Shown here: piece by piece, positions 1 through 5,084 of the stretch
How the letters are laid out: each line of letters begins with the position of its first letter
Numbering within the stretch: the first letter of the stretch is position 1
Origin: Gammaproteobacteria bacterium
Lineage (GTDB): Bacteria; Pseudomonadota; Gammaproteobacteria; GCA-001735895
Direction of reading: 5' to 3'
Assembly: GCA_003231795.1 (NCBI GenBank)
Contig: QIJI01000445.1
Span: forward strand, 1 to 5,084
DNA: 5,084 nt
The notes under the pieces: model-generated
Told to the model about the DNA's origin: nothing
Databases searched by the model: none
Seen by the model: the letters and a program-made list of their open reading frames with translations, nothing else
Program-made: the position numbers and the translations under genes

Positions 1-91
1 AAAATGCTCATTTACACCGTGTAAACTGCGCTTTTTCGCAAATTTTTGCCTTGCCCTGCACACACCTGAGCCATTTTCAACAGCCTGCTAG
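1..91. repeat. Edge of a probable intergenic repeat (MITE-like), truncated by the window
   Basis: This non-coding stretch ends at its right side in TTTTCAACAGCCTGCTAG (74-91). Read on the minus strand this is a CTAGCAGGCTGTTGAAAA terminus, which resembles ends of insertion sequences or MITE-like elements that I recall recurring in proteobacterial genomes. Inside it is a 15-base palindrome, TTTACAC-C-GTGTAAA (11-25), and a short GCAAA/TTTGC hairpin (38-49). No reading frame of note crosses it. The other terminus lies outside the window, so an inverted partner cannot be seen. The palindrome is read directly; the repeat identity rests on recollection and inference. Confidence 0.35.
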
Positions 92-119
92 ATTGAAGTT
101 CACCCGACCCTGCGGGTCC

Positions 120-216
120 CGGGGTCAGATCTAATTTGTCGCTAAAACTTTAACTACCGGCGCAATTCTTACCGACAATTTTAATCTGACTCCCTCGAAG
201 CGACCACACTGAACCA
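120..216. repeat. Palindromic intergenic repeat, copy 1 (REP/MITE-like)
   Basis: This is a 97-base element with imperfect inverted arms. The left arm (121-141) begins GGGGTCAGATCTAATTTG, and the right arm (173-194) read in reverse complement begins GGGAGTCAGATTAAAATT, with one bulged base. After the right arm comes a tail, TCGAAGCGACCACACTGAACCA (195-216). A diverged copy with the same arm-loop-arm-tail order lies in the same orientation at 4573-4667; their last 31 bases match at 25 positions. The tail stops 5 bases from the tsaD stop codon, so tsaD transcripts run into the palindrome. A small GACCC-TGC-GGGTC hairpin (106-118) sits just outside it. Ends in GGGGTCAGA recall REP-type sequences associated with RAYT transposases, but no such gene is present here. 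Confidence 0.6.
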
Positions 217-221
217 GCGCT

Positions 222-1235
222 CTAAATCGGGTCAAGCTCTTCCAGCGACCAGCGTGGAAGCACATCAAATACGTCGCCATCGACCTGCCCTTGCGTCAGT
301 CGCAACGCGCCAGCATAAGCAATCATGGCGCCATTGTCGGTACAGTATTCGAGTGCAGGAAAATACAGCTTCGCGTTTTGCTCCTCTGCCATCCCGGCAA
401 GCACGAGGCGCAGGCGCTGATTTGCGCCAACCCCGCCTGCGATCACCAGGTTCTGATAACCAGTCGCTTCCAGCGCGCGCTTGCATTTAATCCGCAGGGT
501 ATCGACTACCGCATGTTGAAACGCATATGCAATTTCGATGCGAACTTCATCATCCAGCGGTTCGTGTTTTTTTACAATATTGAGAGCAGCCGTCTTGAGC
601 CCGCTAAAGCTGAATTCAAGACCGGGGCGGTTAATCATCGGTCGTGGAAATTCAAATCGACTGTGGTTTATGCTATCGGCGAGCTTTGCCAGTTGTGGGC
701 CGCCCGGATACGGCAGCCCCATCAGTTTTGCGGTTTTATCGAAAGCTTCGCCGACTGCATCATCCAGCGTCTCTCCTAGAATTTTGTAATTGCCAAGCGA
801 AGCGACATCAACCAGCAAGGTATGCCCTCCCGACACCAGTAGTGCCACAAACGGCACTTCGGGTTTGTCCTGCGCCAGCATCGGTGCCAGTAAATGGCCC
901 TCCATATGATGTACGCCCAACACCGGTTTATCGAGCGCCCAGGCGAGTCCTCGTGCCAGATTTGCCCCCACCATCAAGGCCCCGATCAGACCCGGGCCAC
1001 GGGTATAGGCAATCGCATCGATGTCATCAACCGATCCAATCTCAGCGAGTATTTCTTTCAGCATGGGCGCCGCCTTGACCACGTGATCTCGCGAGGCCAA
1101 CTCCGGAACTACCCCGCCATACTCGCGATGTTTTTCAATCTGCGAATAGAGTCGCTGCCATAGCTCTGCGCTTTCGCTATCGTAAACCGCGATACCGGTC
1201 TCGTCACAGGAACTCTCGATACCTAATATTTTCAT
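222..1235 (-). CDS. tsaD: tRNA N6-adenosine threonylcarbamoyltransferase TsaD
   Basis: TsaD transfers the threonylcarbamoyl group from threonylcarbamoyl-AMP to A37 of tRNAs that read ANN codons, giving t6A. It acts in the cytoplasm with TsaB and TsaE; TsaC makes the donor. The 337-residue protein has normal family length. It opens with the signature MKILGIESSCDETG and carries the metal-binding HMEGH motif (110-114, His110 and His114), the ASKHA-type glycine loop LVSGGHT (133-139), GGVGAN (267-272) and the CTDNG motif with Asp300, the third metal ligand. The start fits the family N-terminus, although no close Shine-Dalgarno site is visible: AGGA lies about 18 bases upstream. It is divergent from rpsU, an arrangement common in gammaproteobacteria. 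No defect is seen in catalytic residues. I found no convincing promoter of its own in the 136-base divergent region. Confidence 0.97.
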   Translation of the reverse strand: MKILGIESSCDETGIAVYDSESAELWQRLYSQIEKHREYGGVVPELASRDHVVKAAPMLKEILAEIGSVDDIDAIAYTRGPGLIGALMVGANLARGLAWALDKPVLGVHHMEGHLLAPMLAQDKPEVPFVALLVSGGHTLLVDVASLGNYKILGETLDDAVGEAFDKTAKLMGLPYPGGPQLAKLADSINHSRFEFPRPMINRPGLEFSFSGLKTAALNIVKKHEPLDDEVRIEIAYAFQHAVVDTLRIKCKRALEATGYQNLVIAGGVGANQRLRLVLAGMAEEQNAKLYFPALEYCTDNGAMIAYAGALRLTQGQVDGDVFDVLPRWSLEELDPI

Positions 1236-1277
1236 AAAAAACAGGAATTTATTTCCTAATTTATTTAACGGGGATGA

Positions 1278-1305
1278 TTGATATTTGGAGCCGCCTCCTT
1301 ATAAT
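1278..1305 (+). promoter_or_regulatory. Sigma-70 promoter for rpsU and the genes behind it
   Basis: A TTGATA -35 box (1278-1283) and a perfect TATAAT -10 box (1300-1305) are separated by 16 bases. This predicts transcription starting near 1312 and a leader of about 60 bases before rpsU. The inverted pair GAGCC (1288-1292) and GGCTC (1311-1315) brackets the -10 box, and a GGAG-CCGC-CTCC hairpin sequence lies in the spacer. Either could be an operator or chance. The strength fits a ribosomal protein gene. A weak GGAT (1360-1363) lies 8 bases before the rpsU start and is the best ribosome binding site available. Confidence 0.75.
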
Positions 1306-1371
1306 TGGCCGGCTCTTGAATACGGGGCCTGATATAGGCGCTCCTAAAGTTAACAAACTGGATCATCCAAT

Positions 1372-1587
1372 ATGCCATCAGTCAAAGTAAAGGACAATGA
1401 ACCTTTTGATTTCGCACTGCGTCGTTTCAAGCGCTCCTGCGAAAAAGCCGGCGTGCTCACCGAAACTCGCCGTCGCCAGCATTATGAAAAACCCACCGCA
1501 GTACGCAAGCGCAAATCAGCCGCAGCGGTAAAACGCAACTTCAAACGTATTTCGAAGGACTTCGGCACTCGCAGGCGCATGTATTGA
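1372..1587 (+). CDS. rpsU: Small ribosomal subunit protein S21
   Basis: S21 is a small basic protein of the 30S subunit that binds near the 3' end of 16S rRNA and aids initiation. The 71-residue product matches the usual length. It has the family core: an N-terminal stretch containing EPFDFALRRFKRSCEKAGVL (about 10-29), then RRRQHYEKPTAVRKRK, and a lysine/arginine-rich tail ending in RRRMY. The start is fixed by the conserved MPSVKV N-terminus, with a weak GGAT 8 bases upstream. It is the first gene after the strong promoter at 1278-1305, and the YqeY-like gene begins 13 bases after its stop. In E. coli rpsU heads the rpsU-dnaG-rpoD operon; here the genes further down differ. Confidence 0.97.
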   Translation: MPSVKVKDNEPFDFALRRFKRSCEKAGVLTETRRRQHYEKPTAVRKRKSAAAVKRNFKRISKDFGTRRRMY

Positions 1588-1600
1588 TCGTTTCCCCCCA

Positions 1601-2053
1601 ATGACGGAAACTCTCAAAGCACAATTAACCGATGACATGAAGTCATCGATGAAGGGCGGTAACAAGGAACGTCTGGGTGTGATTCGACTCATACTCGCCG
1701 CAATCAAACAAATCGAAGTAGACGAAAGAATTGAGCTCGACGATAGCCGTGTAATTACGGTTCTCGATAAAATGGCCAAACAACGGCGCGAGTCAATCAG
1801 CCAGTTTTCCAATGCCGGACGCGACGATCTAACCGCAATTGAAGAAGCCGAACTGGTCATCATCCAGGAGTACCTGCCGGCAGCGCTGTCCGAATCAGAA
1901 ATCAATGATCTGGTGGAACAATCCATCAATGCGACCGGTGCCGAAACCATCAAGGACATGGGCAAGGTCATGGGGATGCTCAAACCCCAGCTACAGGGTC
2001 GCGCCGATATGGGCCAGGTCAGCCAGTTGATTAAATCCCGGCTTTCGGGCTAG
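1601..2053 (+). CDS. YqeY/GatB-like domain protein
   Basis: The 150-residue protein belongs to the YqeY family, a stand-alone version of the helical tail domain of the amidotransferase subunit GatB. Its role is not firmly known. A link to tRNA or translation is suggested by the domain's occurrence in GatB and by its habitual position after rpsU. Visible family features are the N-terminal helix LKAQLTDDMKSSMKGGNKER, then RLGVIRLILAAIKQIEVDER, KQRRESISQF, the EYLPAALSE segment and the C-terminal KDMGKVMGMLKPQLQGRADM. It is full length and cytosolic, with no membrane segment. The start is unusual in having no Shine-Dalgarno site: the 13-base gap from rpsU is pyrimidine-rich, TTTCCCCCCA before the ATG. 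Translation may depend on coupling to rpsU. Its stop codon lies in the palindrome at 2043-2060. Confidence 0.93.
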   Translation: MTETLKAQLTDDMKSSMKGGNKERLGVIRLILAAIKQIEVDERIELDDSRVITVLDKMAKQRRESISQFSNAGRDDLTAIEEAELVIIQEYLPAALSESEINDLVEQSINATGAETIKDMGKVMGMLKPQLQGRADMGQVSQLIKSRLSG

Positions 2054-2060
2054 CCCGAAA
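2043..2060. promoter_or_regulatory. Perfect 18-base palindrome at the yqeY/gltD junction
   Basis: TTTCGGGCTAGCCCGAAA is its own reverse complement. As RNA it would fold into a 7-base-pair stem with a CUAG loop. It contains the YqeY-like gene's stop codon (TAG, 2051-2053) and ends 6 bases before the gltD ATG, over the place where a ribosome binding site should be. The following TTTCTC is only mildly T-rich, so a strong intrinsic terminator is unlikely. Attenuation, processing, or control of gltD translation is possible. CCCG at 2037-2040 could instead pair with CGGG at 2046-2049, giving a competing fold. The palindrome is read directly; function is inferred. Confidence 0.55.
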
Positions 2061-2066
2061 TTTCTC

Positions 2067-3473
2067 ATGGCTAACACTTTCCAGTTCATGGAAGTACAGC
2101 GCAGCGATCCCGGTAAAACTCCGGCTTTCGTGCGGGTCAAGGAATTCGGTGAAATCTACGGCGACTACGAGCAGCACGAAGCAGCGGATCAGAGCGATCG
2201 CTGTATTGAATGTGGCAACCCCTATTGCGAATGGAAATGCCCGGTACATAACTACATCCCCAACTGGCTGAAGCTGGTGGCTGACGGCAATCTGATGGAA
2301 GCCGTCGAAATGTCGCACAAGACCAATAGCCTGCCCGAAGTTTGTGGACGAATCTGTCCACAGGATAGGCTCTGCGAAGGCGCCTGTACCTTGAATACCG
2401 GCTTTGGCGCGGTATCGATAGGTTCGATTGAGAAATATATAACCGACAAGGCAATTGAACAGGGCTGGTCACCGGATCTGTCGGATGTCGTCGATAGCGG
2501 CAAGCGCGTGGCTATCGTCGGTGCGGGCCCTGCGGGCATCGCCTGCGCAGACGTCTTATCCCGCAATGGTGTTTCCTGCATTGTATTCGACAAATATCCC
2601 GAAATCGGCGGCCTGCTGACTTTTGGCATACCGCCCTTCAAACTTGAAAAAGAAGTCGTGTTGAAGCGGCGCAAAATGTTCGAGGACATGGGCATCGAGT
2701 TTCGTCTCAATACTGAAATCGGCAACGACATCAGCATGGAACAGCTATTACAGGACTACGATTCAGTATTCCTCGGCATGGGCACCTACACCTATATGAA
2801 AGGAAACTTCCCCGGCGAAGACCTGCAGGGCGTGCACGAAGCGCTACCCTATTTGATTTCGAATATTTATAACGAAATGGACTTTGGAACCAGTAGTCCT
2901 GATTTCATTGATTTCAAGGATAAAAAGGTAGTCGTACTCGGAGGCGGTGATACCGCTATGGATTGTGTACGCACCGCAATCCGACAGGGTGCCAATAGCG
3001 TAACCTGCACTTACCGTCGCGATCAGGCCAACATGCCGGGTTCGATGCGCGAAGTCGAAAACGCCAAAGAAGAAGGCATTCAATTTCTGTTCAATCGTCA
3101 ACCGGTTGAAATTGTCGGAGGTGACGCGGTCAGCGGAATCAAGCTGGCAACCACCGAATTGGGCGAGCCTGATGAACAAGGTCGGCGAGGTCCTGAAATC
3201 ATCGCTGGTTCGGAAGAAGTTCTCAAAGCAGACGTCGTAGTAATCGCATTTGGATTTCGCCCCAGTCCCGCCGACTGGTTCAACCAACACGATATTGAAA
3301 TCGACGACGGCGGTCGGGTAGTTGCTCCCGAGAAATCCGAGTTTCAGTTTCAAACCGGCAATCCAAAAGTATTTGCCGGTGGAGATATGGTACGCGGCTC
3401 CGATCTGGTCGTTACTGCTATCTATGAAGGGCGTGAGGCAGCAGCAGGCATTCTCGATTATCTCGAGGTCTGA
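2067..3473 (+). CDS. gltD: Glutamate synthase (NADPH) small subunit
   Basis: GltD takes electrons from NADPH through FAD and, with Fe-S clusters, passes them to the GltB subunit, which converts glutamine and 2-oxoglutarate to two glutamates. The 468-residue protein is full length. The N-terminal domain has two cysteine groups: Cys46, 49, 54, 58 and Cys93, 97, 103, 107. The FAD dinucleotide fold follows with GAGPAG (152-157), then the NADPH-binding fold with GGGDTAMD (292-299), and the C-terminal FAD motif FAGGDMVRGSDLVVTA (436-451). The start matches the family N-terminus MANTFQFMEV but has no Shine-Dalgarno site and sits behind a palindrome. gltB, normally upstream, is not here. Related oxidoreductases such as AegA and YgfT share this domain, but the length and close fit favour GltD. 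hemE follows directly. Confidence 0.93.
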   Translation: MANTFQFMEVQRSDPGKTPAFVRVKEFGEIYGDYEQHEAADQSDRCIECGNPYCEWKCPVHNYIPNWLKLVADGNLMEAVEMSHKTNSLPEVCGRICPQDRLCEGACTLNTGFGAVSIGSIEKYITDKAIEQGWSPDLSDVVDSGKRVAIVGAGPAGIACADVLSRNGVSCIVFDKYPEIGGLLTFGIPPFKLEKEVVLKRRKMFEDMGIEFRLNTEIGNDISMEQLLQDYDSVFLGMGTYTYMKGNFPGEDLQGVHEALPYLISNIYNEMDFGTSSPDFIDFKDKKVVVLGGGDTAMDCVRTAIRQGANSVTCTYRRDQANMPGSMREVENAKEEGIQFLFNRQPVEIVGGDAVSGIKLATTELGEPDEQGRRGPEIIAGSEEVLKADVVVIAFGFRPSPADWFNQHDIEIDDGGRVVAPEKSEFQFQTGNPKVFAGGDMVRGSDLVVTAIYEGREAAAGILDYLEV

Positions 3474-4544
3474 ATGAGCCTGCCTGCGCTTAAAAACGAT
3501 CGATTAATCCGGGCTCTTTTACGCCAACCCACGGATACCACGCCAGTCTGGATTATGCGCCAGGCAGGGCGTTACCTACCCGAGTATCGTGAAACCCGTA
3601 AGCAGGCTGGCAGTTTTCTCGATCTATGCATGAACAAGGAACTGGCCTGCGAAGTCACACTACAGCCGCTGCGTCGATTTAATCTTGACGCAGCAATATT
3701 GTTTTCCGATATTCTGACTATCCCTGACGCGATGGGTCTAGGCCTTTATTTTGCCGAAGGCGAAGGACCAAAGTTTGAACGTCCGTTACGCAGTGCAGCC
3801 GAGATTAAAAAAATTGGCGTGCCGGATCCAAGCGAAAAACTACGCTATGTCACCGATGCGGTGAACCTGGTTCGGCGCGAACTCGATGGACAGGTTCCAT
3901 TGATTGGTTTTAGCGGCAGTCCCTGGACGCTTTCCACTTACATGGTTGAAGGTGGTGGTTCAAAAGAATATCAATATATAAAAGGAATGATGTATGCCGA
4001 TCCCGGCGTATTACACCATCTGCTGGATACACTGGCACAATCAGTTATCGCTTACCTGAACGCCCAAATTGAAGCCGGTGCACAGGCAGTGATGATTTTC
4101 GATACCTGGGGTGGCGTACTCAGTCCGCAAATGTATGGTGAATTTTCGCTCGCCTACATGCATCAAATTGTTGATGGGCTGAAACGTGAACACGAAGGTC
4201 AGATCATTCCGGTAACCTTGTTCACCAAAGGTGGCGGTGCATGGCTCGAAGCAATTGCCGAGACCGGCTGCAATGCGGTAGGGCTCGACTGGACAATCGG
4301 TATCGACGAAGCACGCCAACGAGTCGGTGAGCAGGTTGCGTTACAGGGTAATTTAGACCCCTGTGTGCTCTATGCGGATGCGGACACGATCCGTGCGCAG
4401 GTCAGCAACATTATCACCCGCTTCGGTAACCATCCCGGCCACGTGTTCAACCTCGGCCACGGCATCCACCAGCATGTCGACCCCGACAATCTGGCGGTAC
4501 TGGTCGACGCCGTTCACGAGTTCGGTCACGATATCCGTAACTGA
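3474..4544 (+). CDS. hemE: Uroporphyrinogen decarboxylase
   Basis: HemE removes carboxyl groups from the four acetate side chains of uroporphyrinogen III to give coproporphyrinogen III in the cytosol, a step of haem synthesis that needs no cofactor. The 356-residue protein has normal length. It carries the first signature PVWIMRQAGRYLPEY (24-38, with Arg29 and Arg33 at the active site), the catalytic Asp79 in LFSDIL, the second signature GFSGSPWTLSTYMVEG (145-160, with Tyr156), and the C-terminal NLGHGI motif with His329. The gltD stop and this start abut as TGA-ATG, with GAGGT (3465-3469) as a ribosome binding site inside gltD, so translation is probably coupled. Pseudomonas genomes also place hemE after gltD. 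It is the last gene of the plus-strand run. Confidence 0.97.
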   Translation: MSLPALKNDRLIRALLRQPTDTTPVWIMRQAGRYLPEYRETRKQAGSFLDLCMNKELACEVTLQPLRRFNLDAAILFSDILTIPDAMGLGLYFAEGEGPKFERPLRSAAEIKKIGVPDPSEKLRYVTDAVNLVRRELDGQVPLIGFSGSPWTLSTYMVEGGGSKEYQYIKGMMYADPGVLHHLLDTLAQSVIAYLNAQIEAGAQAVMIFDTWGGVLSPQMYGEFSLAYMHQIVDGLKREHEGQIIPVTLFTKGGGAWLEAIAETGCNAVGLDWTIGIDEARQRVGEQVALQGNLDPCVLYADADTIRAQVSNIITRFGNHPGHVFNLGHGIHQHVDPDNLAVLVDAVHEFGHDIRN

Positions 4545-4572
4545 CCCGCTTTGCGGCACATTCTTGAACTCT

Positions 4573-4667
4573 CGGGGTCAGACCAAAAATTTCGCCAAAC
4601 TATTTCTATTGCCTCGATAGCATCGAAATTTTTGCTTTGACCCCTTCGAAGCGACTGCGCTGAACCA
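4573..4667. repeat. Palindromic intergenic repeat, copy 2 (REP/MITE-like)
   Basis: This 95-base element is related to the one at 120-216 and lies in the same orientation. Its 21-base arms, 4574-4594 and 4624-4644, pair at 19 of 21 positions (GGGGTCA...CAAAAATTTCG against GGGGTCA...CAAAAATTTCG on the other strand), around a 29-base loop. The tail TTCGAAGCGACTGCGCTGAACCA (4645-4667) matches the tail of copy 1 closely. It starts 28 bases after the hemE stop and could fold in the hemE mRNA 3' end, protecting it or slowing transcription. No transposase is nearby, so it would be a non-autonomous element. A minor CCGC-TTT-GCGG hairpin (4546-4556) sits between it and hemE. Confidence 0.65.
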
Positions 4668-4700
4668 CCCAATTAATTCGCACCGATAGTGTGGTCAAAA

Positions 4701-4753
4701 CCCGGAACGACAGTCAATCTAGGTTTTAACCTTCATACACGCCGGGATTTTTT
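4701..4753 (+). terminator. Weak candidate terminator downstream of hemE
   Basis: CCCGG (4701-4705) can pair with CCGGG (4742-4746), and the second arm is followed by A and a run of seven T residues (4748-4754 region). Between them an inner AGGTT-TT-AACCT sequence (4721-4732) can also fold. The outer stem is only 5 base pairs over a long interval, so this is a poor match to a classical intrinsic terminator. It is the only T-run with a GC stem between hemE and the convergent gene. Confidence 0.25.
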
Positions 4754-4759
4754 TCTGTA

Positions 4760-4904
4760 GCGGGCTTTAAGGCGCACGCAGCGAGAGAGTTTGTATGCGA
4801 ATAAATAACCGATTTTTGCTCCTGCACCAAAAGTAGGCGCTTTAGGCGAAATCGGCATACCGTACATCCTGTACATAACCGAGCGAGTACAACTTATAGC
4901 CCGC
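4760..4904. repeat. Nested inverted-repeat element of unknown class
   Basis: The outer arms GCGGGCTTTAAG (4760-4771) and CTTATAGCCCGC (4893-4904) are inverted repeats matching at 11 of 12 positions. Nested inside are GTATGC (4793-4798) with GCATAC (4855-4860), CGATTT (4810-4815) with AAATCG (4849-4854), and a compact GTACA-TCC-TGTAC hairpin (4862-4874). TAGGCG occurs twice, nine bases apart (4834-4839 and 4843-4848). The element fills most of the gap between the convergent hemE and the minus-strand gene. It matches no riboswitch, tRNA or attC site that I can recognise. It may be an intergenic repeat, a bidirectional 3' structure or a structured RNA. The pairings are read directly; their use is unknown. 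Confidence 0.45.
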
Positions 4905-4929
4905 CGAAGTTTTAACCGGCATAGGCTTG

Positions 4930-5084
4930 TTAAAAGATGTCTTCTACGATCTCTTCTTCGGTCTGCGGAACACTAACCACCACCCCGGTGGTTTCATCGA
5001 TAATAGTCGAATTCGCTGATGCCAGCTCGGCCGGAGCATTTTCTTCGCGAAAAATCTCAAACAGGCTTGTTCGTGTTTCGAGAT
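4930..5084 (-). CDS. C-terminal fragment of an unrecognised acidic protein
   Basis: An open minus-strand frame enters from the right edge and runs 50 codons to a TAA stop (4930-4932). The visible part includes LETRTSLFEIFREE, then a middle with STIIDETTGVVVSV, ending in PQTEEEIVEDIF. It is acidic and glutamate-rich at the end, with no membrane segment or metal motif. I do not recognise the family. It converges on hemE, so the 385 bases between them are shared 3' flank. The competing plus-strand frame here (from 4937) is also open, but gives a serine-rich product typical of an antisense shadow, so the minus strand is preferred. The start is outside the window. Confidence 0.55.
   Translation of the reverse strand, partial: LETRTSLFEIFREENAPAELASANSTIIDETTGVVVSVPQTEEEIVEDIF

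Noticed and set aside
291..779. A 162-codon open plus-strand frame opposite tsaD
   Set aside because: It lies wholly antisense to an intact tsaD with all family motifs. The translation has no recognisable domain and there is no promoter or ribosome binding site for it.
1516..1983. A 155-codon minus-strand frame across the end of rpsU and the YqeY-like gene
   Set aside because: It is a serine-rich antisense shadow of two well-supported genes, with no family features.
2844..3353. A 169-codon minus-strand frame opposite gltD
   Set aside because: It overlaps the FAD/NADPH-binding part of an intact gltD and shows no independent coding evidence.
4834..4876. Short direct repeats (TAGGCG twice, GTACAT twice) considered as a CRISPR-like or iteron array
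   Set aside because: There are only two units of six bases each, with unequal spacing and no replication or Cas genes nearby.
4760..4904. Reading the nested inverted repeats as an integron attC site or a tRNA-like gene
   Set aside because: No integrase, cassette ORF or core-site pair is visible, and no cloverleaf with acceptor and anticodon arms can be drawn.
4842..4922. A 26-codon minus-strand frame (MPVKTSAGYKLYSLGYVQDV...) starting 7 bases after the stop of the right-edge gene
   Set aside because: It has no Shine-Dalgarno site, it crosses the arms of the nested inverted-repeat element, and its length is within chance. It would deserve another look if the same peptide recurred at other loci.
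4937..5084. A plus-strand frame from ATG at 4937 open to the window edge
   Set aside because: The product is serine- and threonine-rich with arginines, typical of the complement of an acidic coding strand. The minus-strand frame has a more natural composition and ending.

Overview
The window is about 5 kb of chromosomal housekeeping DNA, most likely from a gammaproteobacterium. The S21, TsaD, GltD and HemE proteins all look gammaproteobacterial. GltD in particular carries the proteobacterial N-terminal Fe-S domain, and a gltD-hemE pairing is known from Pseudomonas. Base composition is moderate, with no obvious foreign block. The species cannot be named from the sequence.

Layout: positions 1-221 are non-coding. 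They hold the edge of a probable intergenic repeat (1-91) and a palindromic repeat element (120-216). tsaD (222-1235) is on the minus strand. A divergent intergenic region (1236-1371) carries a near-consensus sigma-70 promoter pointing right. From there five plus-strand features run head to tail with almost no gaps: rpsU (1372-1587), a YqeY/GatB-like gene (1601-2053), gltD (2067-3473) and hemE (3474-4544), with a perfect palindrome at the yqeY/gltD junction. Positions 4545-4929 (385 bases) are non-coding and hold a second copy of the palindromic repeat (4573-4667), a weak terminator-like structure and a nested inverted-repeat element (4760-4904). The window closes with the C-terminal end of an unrecognised minus-strand gene (4930-5084).

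Functionally, tsaD (t6A tRNA modification) and rpsU (ribosome) form the translation-related divergent pair seen in many gammaproteobacteria. The YqeY-like gene often follows rpsU, ahead of dnaG and rpoD. Here dnaG and rpoD are not next; gltD and hemE follow instead. gltB, the usual upstream partner of gltD, is absent at this locus. The plus-strand cluster therefore looks like a join between two conserved neighbourhoods: the start of the macromolecular-synthesis operon and the end of a gltB-gltD-hemE cluster.

I see no defence system, CRISPR array, intact mobile element or RNA gene of a known class. The points worth a second look are the operon join, the palindrome 6 bases before the gltD start, the paired repeat elements bracketing the five genes, and the structured element at 4760-4904. 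I found no evidence of a wholly new system.
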